Part shown: positions 58,701-64,000 of the stretch, piece by piece | Layout: each line of letters starts with the position of its first letter | Numbering within the stretch: position 1 is the first letter of the stretch | DNA from: Jaapia argillacea MUCL 33604 | Taxonomy: Eukaryota; Basidiomycota; Agaricomycetes; Jaapiales; Jaapiaceae | Length of the DNA stretch: 64,000 nucleotides | NCBI GenBank assembly: GCA_000697665.1 | Contig: KL197729.1 | Location: forward strand, 12,997 to 76,996 | Reading direction: 5' to 3' | Notes under the pieces: generated by a model | Told to the model about the DNA's origin: nothing | The model's input: the letters and a program-made list of their open reading frames with translations, nothing else | Database searches by the model: none | Made by a program: the position numbers and the translations under genes

Positions 58701-60082
58701 CAAGAAGGAGGAAGTTCTCGGAAGAGGAAGCGAAGAGATGGTGGTGTAGATGAGGATGAGGATGGGGATATTCCATGTCATCTTGATCCGAGGGATCCCT
58801 CCAATTTTTTGAAGTTATCGGCTGCTCTAAGACTCCTCCTTAGTGAGAAGATTACGGAGGTGGATTTGGAAGGGGCTGACAAGCCCATTCGGGAGTATTG
58901 CACAGAACTTATCGAGGTAAGCAAGTTATTTCACGAATCTTTTGATCCGAGGTGCTCAAACATGATCTTGATAGTTATATGGACCCTCAGTCATCTGACC
59001 AAATCATCATTACGCAACTCATACGGCCCAGTTTGTGCGGGATTATGGCCCTTTGAAAGAGTTTTGGACTTTTCTATTCGAGCGGATGAATAAGGTTCTC
59101 AAGAGCTACCACACGAACAATCACGCTCACGGAGAACTCGAATGCTCGTTCTTCTGCGAGTTCCACAGGACAGTGCAGACCTCTCGCTTGGTGCGTGTGC
59201 CCAGTAGTTTCCGAAACTATACTGGTCCCTAACAATCATTAGCTTGGCTTCGGTGCAAAGGCACCAGCTGACTCTGAACTCCACCAGCTAGTTGATGCTA
59301 TGTACCGTGCATCCGCTGATGACCATGGTACGGTTCAGGCACTTGCTAGAGAGCTCGACGAAGCCCAGGAGGATGGTATGCCTACTATTTGTTTGTGGAC
59401 AAGTCCAACACTAACCGTACTCACAGAAAATATTCTGTTCAAGCTCAGCTCTCGATCACAAAAGGAATGCTTACCTTCGCGGATATATCATCCCTTGCTC
59501 CTCCGTCTACAGACCCAATACCCACACCGACACTTTCATTCTATGATTGGAACTGCACTCCACCTATCAAGCCAGATTGTCCAAGATCTGGCTCAATTTT
59601 TTGATCACGTTGTTGTCTGAAACCGCCGCTATTGCGCAAGGTCTCGTTCCTCCACGCATGCTGATTCAATCATTGTGGTGCAAACATCAAGCACTGGTGT
59701 TTGGGTCGGTGAGTTGTTGGATATTGTTGTATATCAGCTGGAAACTGTGGGCATCCATCGCTTCGGAGTAGTCAGGTGGTTCCGCAAATCTAGGGTCAGC
59801 ATTGAGGAGAGTCCATGGGCAGCATTGTGAGTTTCGAAGTCGTCTATAATATCAATGTATACCTTACGAGCCATCTTTGGCTGGACTAGTCGCTCACTAC
59901 AAGTTCAGCTCTGGGACGCTGATTCATATCTTGAAGATGACGATCTAGGGCCTGATATATTCATAAACCTTGAAGACATCCTCAGCCCGGTTGTCCGTCA
60001 AACCGTAACTGTCGGAACGGCGAAATGTTGGGCCACGATCATCCTCGAGCGCCTTCCAAGTAATTTGTTGCCAACAACCTAA
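55772..60082 (+). pseudogene. Tnp2/CACTA-type transposase, two in-frame TGA
   Basis: Fourteen exons keep frame to give 1203 codons: 55772-55774 (ATG alone), 55826-57147, 57206-57292, 57342-57652, 57712-57897, 57945-58039, 58093-58206, 58260-58460, 58512-58562, 58620-58916, 58975-59190, 59243-59375, 59427-59826, 59890-60082. Family signs include an N-terminal CFCPECKG, a zinc ribbon (CPNC at 317, CTKC at 334), the Tnp2 run VDWFSYLRGLIAPSHTSCPM, NLLLAGIIPGPKEP, VCDKPAAHKLGGFGS (Asp536), then PNHHYATHTAQFVRDYGPLK, FWTFLFERMNKVLKSYHTNN and a C-terminal GELLDIVVYQLETVGIHRFG. TGA codons at 58996-58998 (codon 897) and 59618-59620 (codon 1070) interrupt it. Both could be CGA (Arg) before a C-to-T change. 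The acceptor choices for exons 8 and 14 are the weakest. DNA transposon class II; terminal repeats not located. Confidence 0.75.
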
Positions 60083-60204
60083 TAGTAATTCCGTTCATAA
60101 TGAAATCTGAGTATATCCGCATGTAGGCATGTCACGGTGCATAAGATAGACAAAGACTAATCATATCAAGAAACCCAAGGTGTGCCAGTCTTACTCCACC
60201 TTCC

Positions 60205-62047
60205 TCACTCGTTATCAGCTGCATTGCTGCCCTCGTCGTCACCCTCATCATCACCTAGCCAGCCCAATATGTCCTGATCAAACTCGTCATCCGAGATAGT
60301 CAACGTAAAGATCGTGTAGCCAGCAGGATGCTCAGGAGCAGCCTCGAGTATGTACTCGTTCTTTGAGTGCCTGGCCCAAGACTCACTGATACATTTCCGA
60401 TATAAGGGCTTCGCCGACTGGCGGGTTTGGGGAGCTTCCTTGTTGTGATTCTCGTGAGGGCCGCGAAAGCGATCCTTCCGTTGGCCGCCACCGCTGGTGT
60501 TGCTTTGACCGGCACACTCCTCTCCCTCTCCCTCGCCCTGGTTGTCTGCGACGTCCTCGGTACCTATGAAAGTCCCCATTTTGGAAAGGATGCGGTTCAT
60601 CTTGACAGCCGGGAATCAACAACGAGCCTGACAAGACCACAAAGTGGACACTCACCCACTCTGATCTCCACAGCCGGCGACGGACCTCAAGAGCTGTTTT
60701 ACCAGCTTGTTGCTTGTTTCGATGACGAATCCATTCGTCCTTCGATGCACGCCCAACACTACTTGCCTCAGATGACATGTAGTCGGTGTCTAGCAAAAGG
60801 TCAACTCCTTTCGTCGCCTCCTCTCCATAGTGAGCCACAAATCCCTCCTTCGCAATTCTTAACCGATTGCATTTCTGTTCAAGTCAGGCCATCAGTCCAC
60901 CAATCTCGAACATTATAGATGTCTTTACCTGACTCTTCCGCTGGCGCCTCTGATTCCGCTTCGATTTCTGATCCGCCTTCCGTCTTCCTTCGGAGGTGTT
61001 CTGACTACCATAAGTAGTTTTGAGGGATTTGAAGTACTGGAGTGCAGCGGTGCGAACCTCCTTTCTTGATAGGCTCTCAACGTTGAGGTCGTGTTCTGCT
61101 TTAGGAGGAAACCGTCAAGATCTGTAGTGGCACACCATTACGAACCACTCACCAGCATTCTGCATCACCAAATCAACCACAGCGTGGATGAACACACCAT
61201 TGACGCCAACCGTCACCGACAAACTCCAATCAGGATTATGCAGCAAGGTACCGTCCCCAGCACGTCGCTGTGGCTCACCAACACCAAGTGGCTTTGGGAG
61301 TATGTACGCATACTTCCCTCGCGGGGTCTTCACCTTGGTCTCCAGACCAAGCAAATGACGGCTCAAGTCTTGGACAGCCTTCTATCATGCATGGTGCATC
61401 AGTTTTCGGATGTGATAAGAGGGTTGTCGGACTTACGGTGATCTTGACTGATCTGCGCTGGCATTTTTCAGCTGGGGAAGGTGTCGCTAACCGTATACTC
61501 TCTTGAATAGCGTTGATTTGTTGCTGCTGAGTGTTGTACCTCTCTTCCTGTTCTTGGAACTTACGCATGTAGTGCTCCTTGAGGTTCTTCGACGCAACCG
61601 TGTTTTGTATGTCCATCACAAGTGGGCTTGGTGCAAGAGGGGTTGTGGGTCCATTCGAGGAGCCAACTGTTGCCTGGCTGCTGAACAAAGCACCATAGAC
61701 AGGGTCTGCATTTGTGGGTGTAGTCGCAGGGTAACCGATCATGGAGCCGTCTTGATTTCCAGGTTGAGGCATGACGAACGAGGAGAGGTCAAACACGGGA
61801 AGATTCTGACTTCCGGTAGGGGCGGAAGGGGTGCTGCCCATAAGGGATGGTACTCCAGTGTTGTCATTCGTGGCGGGGAAGGAGAATCCATTGACGGGTG
61901 AGCCCACCATATTGTTCGATTGCTGGTCAATAGCTGAGCGACGGTTTGGCATGATGAAAAAAGGTGTTCACTCACAGCGAACATTTGGTTGAACAGCTGC
62001 AGCATCAATGTGGACTGTTGCTGGTTCTGCGAGGGTGAGTGCACCAT
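60205..62047 (-). CDS. transposon-associated(?) protein, 522 aa
   Basis: Six exons (62047-61976, 61922-61437, 61381-61153, 61095-60929, 60874-60656, 60600-60205) sum to exactly 523 codons with normal GT..AG introns. It starts MVHSPSQNQQQSTLMLQLFN. Residues about 25-130 are Gly/Ser/Pro/Asn-rich. A predicted coiled coil follows (KEHYMRKFQEQEERYNTQQQ), then TPRGKYAYILPKPLGVGEPQ, a basic stretch (EGRRKADQKSKRNQRRQRKS) that could bind DNA, a segment around TDYMSSEASSV and an acidic end (DDEFDQDILGWLGDDEGDDE). It converges on the transposase with 122 bp between stops. The pairing suggests a two-gene transposon, but a captured or unrelated host gene is equally possible. No named domain is recognised. 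Confidence 0.65.
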
Positions 62048-63023
62048 ATCTGATGTCGTCTGCTGAAGTAGAGGGGGAGGGGGATCAAGCTCATTCGAAA
62101 TAATTGAAATAACCGCTATTTAATTGGGCTCAGTTGTCATTGGACGATCTTCAGCCGACACCAAGTGACTGCCTGAGGGTAAGCTCAATCCCCGAATGGA
62201 TAGTGCGGCGCTGAGGGTTTCAGAATTTTCATATGATCTGACAATGGGTTCCTTGTTATCGCCCTTGCTTCATTTCATCCTTGTCCCTCCCCCTCAGAAA
62301 ATCCTCTGGTTCGATGGTGGCCGATCTCCCAATTCAACCCTTCCCCATCTCGACGACTGCATACCACCACAACAAACCCCTCTTTTCAATGATTACCTTT
62401 GTTTTGGCATTTGGGTTTGTAGCTTTTGGCGAGGAATGATGATGCAATTTTCCCGAAGTGATGCTTCCTATTTTGTACTGTATCCTTCCAGAGCACCTTC
62501 GAATGGAATCTATGTGTCCAATAATCGATACATCAAGTAGCCGAGATGTCTCAGAGGAGACCACATGAAGTGGGTGATGTATCGAAGTGGGGATACAACA
62601 AGTGGCCTTCGGGTGAACACATTCTCCACCTTGCGTAGCCTGAGTATCCAGGCAAGAAAATCCTGGCTGGGAGACCTGTCGCCACGCAGCTGGAAACGTG
62701 CCGCATCTACAACATAGCCCACGGTAGAATATATTAGGTATCCAAACGAATGGATACTTTAGCTACTTCGGATATCGCTGGCGTGTCTTCCAGGCAGCTA
62801 TACGACCGAAAACGCAGTGGGTTTCATTTCGCGAGGGCTTTCGCGACTCGACATGGTTGCCATCCCGTTGATCTGCTTGGCCGAAAACTCGTCAGATTGA
62901 AAGTCGAGCGAGGTCGATGATGCAGGAGTGGCGGGATGGGTGACACATATGAGGAAAACAGAGGTTTGAGACGCGACGGCTAAGTGGATGGTATCGAGGA
63001 AAGCGAACGGAAGCTGTGGACCT
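62048..63023. other. no supported gene
   Basis: Short frames only. GTATCC and GGATAC form a small inverted repeat near 62739-62758. From about 62880 the sequence becomes similar to the gene A promoter (28040-28175), including the ACGGCTAAGTGGAT string. Confidence 0.4.
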
Positions 63024-63057
63024 CACGTGGCAGATAAGATAAGATAATTCCACGTGG
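63024..63057. promoter_or_regulatory. CACGTGG-GATAAG-CACGTGG cassette, isolated
   Basis: CACGTGG (63024-63030), GATAAGATAAGATAA (63033-63047) and a second CACGTGG (63051-63057). It is the most complete cassette in the window, yet no family gene follows in the remaining 940 bp and the transposase unit lies on its left. It is probably a separated piece of the array. Confidence 0.65.
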
Positions 63058-64000
63058 CAGTCCCTGCCGAATGTTCCCCGCAGCGGCCAACGTTGAACGC
63101 TGAACGACACTGTCTCACTTCCCAGCCTCTCCCCTCCAGACGAAATCGCACAGATCGTTCGCTCACTTCTCATCATCAGTCTCAGCTTCGACGTTGGGGA
63201 CAGCTGAAGAGGCACGGATCGAGATGGCGGTTTTCTTGAGAGAATGTATAGTGTTTGATCTTTTTCTCAAGGGATGGTATGGAGGTGGGAGATGAATATT
63301 GGCAGGATGGTTAAGAGTCCGACGGCTGCATATTGAAGCTTGAAGTCTGGTAAACCTCGCGTCGCTTGTCAACGGGCCTACTCAGCCGAAGTTCAAGTTC
63401 ACCCTTTCAGCTTTCGAATCTTACTGCGCCGCATTGCGTTGCGTTGTTGTTACGGTGTGTGAACCCCTGGTCGCACAATCATTGTTACCCTTCCTTATAT
63501 TACCCTCCAAATCTCCGTTCGCTGTTCGGCGCCCTACATTCTCTTCTAAGCGCGGACATTCTACCCCCACATTGGATTTGGTTACTAGTGAAGGCTGCCA
63601 GCGATTTCAGCGATTGTTCTGGCTGGTTCTATCGGGTCGCGCTTTCTCTTGACTTGCGATGAACTCACGGGCCTCGCGTGCTTGGAATGCCTGGAACTTT
63701 CAACTCTAGTGTCGAACTGCTTGTGTCTCGGTATCTCTCTCTTGTTTGGCTCAAACATCAGTGATGTCGATAGCCGCGAGGTCTTGCCGGCACCACAAGT
63801 GTAGAGCTATCTTCATCCTGGCCCACAGTTACGAAAGATCTCTGTGCTTCATCAATTCTCCTTATCTCCTTATCTCTAGACTCGCCCGTCACCTCGCCCC
63901 ATGAGCCCCCATGTATGGGCTCCGAGCCAAGCATCAGTATGATATACGGGATGTGTTATCTTCAGCGATTCACTCAGAACCCCCGGCTGTGGGACCTGGT
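63058..64000. other. no supported gene
   Basis: A 98-codon plus-strand frame (63366-63662) and several shorter ones overlap without splice support. I see no family motif such as RPYPWP. Confidence 0.4.

Noticed and set aside
1-64000. CRISPR array, prokaryotic operon or riboswitch
   Set aside because: No regularly spaced short repeats, and the gene structure is clearly eukaryotic.

Overview
The window is nuclear DNA of a filamentous basidiomycete, most likely an Agaricomycete. The evidence is dense short introns (mostly 50-60 nt, GT..AG), families typical of that group (F-box/LRR proteins, a DUF6699-type protein, a MYND/ankyrin protein, an HMG-box factor, a Tnp2-type transposase) and the absence of prokaryotic operon structure. 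All gene models are read by eye from splice signals and frame continuity; no database search was run.

Left part (1-28 kb). 1-5.7 kb is gene-poor: a decayed ARB1-like ABC-F ATPase fragment, a cluster of perfect hairpins in GC-rich DNA and a two-copy 66-bp repeat. From 5.7 to 11.3 kb the minus strand carries an F-box/LRR gene, a probable decayed relative of it, a DUF6699-type gene and RRP46 (exosome). 11.3-16.7 kb and 18.7-22.2 kb hold broken or unresolved coding fragments. Between them lies an intact HMG-box gene (three exons, 492 aa). A RidA-family gene (minus) and a four-exon ankyrin/MYND gene (plus) are divergent at 22.2-24.5 kb. The intact HUA1-like gene (minus, 540 aa) ends this part.

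Central array (28-53.4 kb). This is the most striking part. Six plus-strand paralogues (called A-F here) share one seven-exon architecture, starting with a 12-nt first exon. They encode proteins of about 490-530 residues with an N-terminal membrane anchor, a large probably extracellular domain, a second membrane segment and a conserved acidic tail. A, C, D and F have complete reading frames, B is drifting (two GC donors, a frameshifted tail), and E is cut by a 121-base assembly gap. Each unit also carries broken copies of the neighbouring HUA1-like gene on the opposite strand and a repeated promoter cassette of tandem GATAAG plus CACGTGG. The array therefore appears to have grown by duplication of a head-to-head HUA1/A gene pair, with HUA1 copies decaying and the membrane genes kept. 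D and F share 923 identical bases that end exactly at the gap.

Right part (54-64 kb). A three-exon gene of unknown function (222 aa) is followed by a 14-exon Tnp2/CACTA-type transposase gene that is in frame throughout except for two TGA codons. It converges on an intact six-exon gene (522 aa) that may be its partner. Near 63.0 kb a lone copy of the array promoter cassette shows that the array once reached, or was copied, beyond the transposon.
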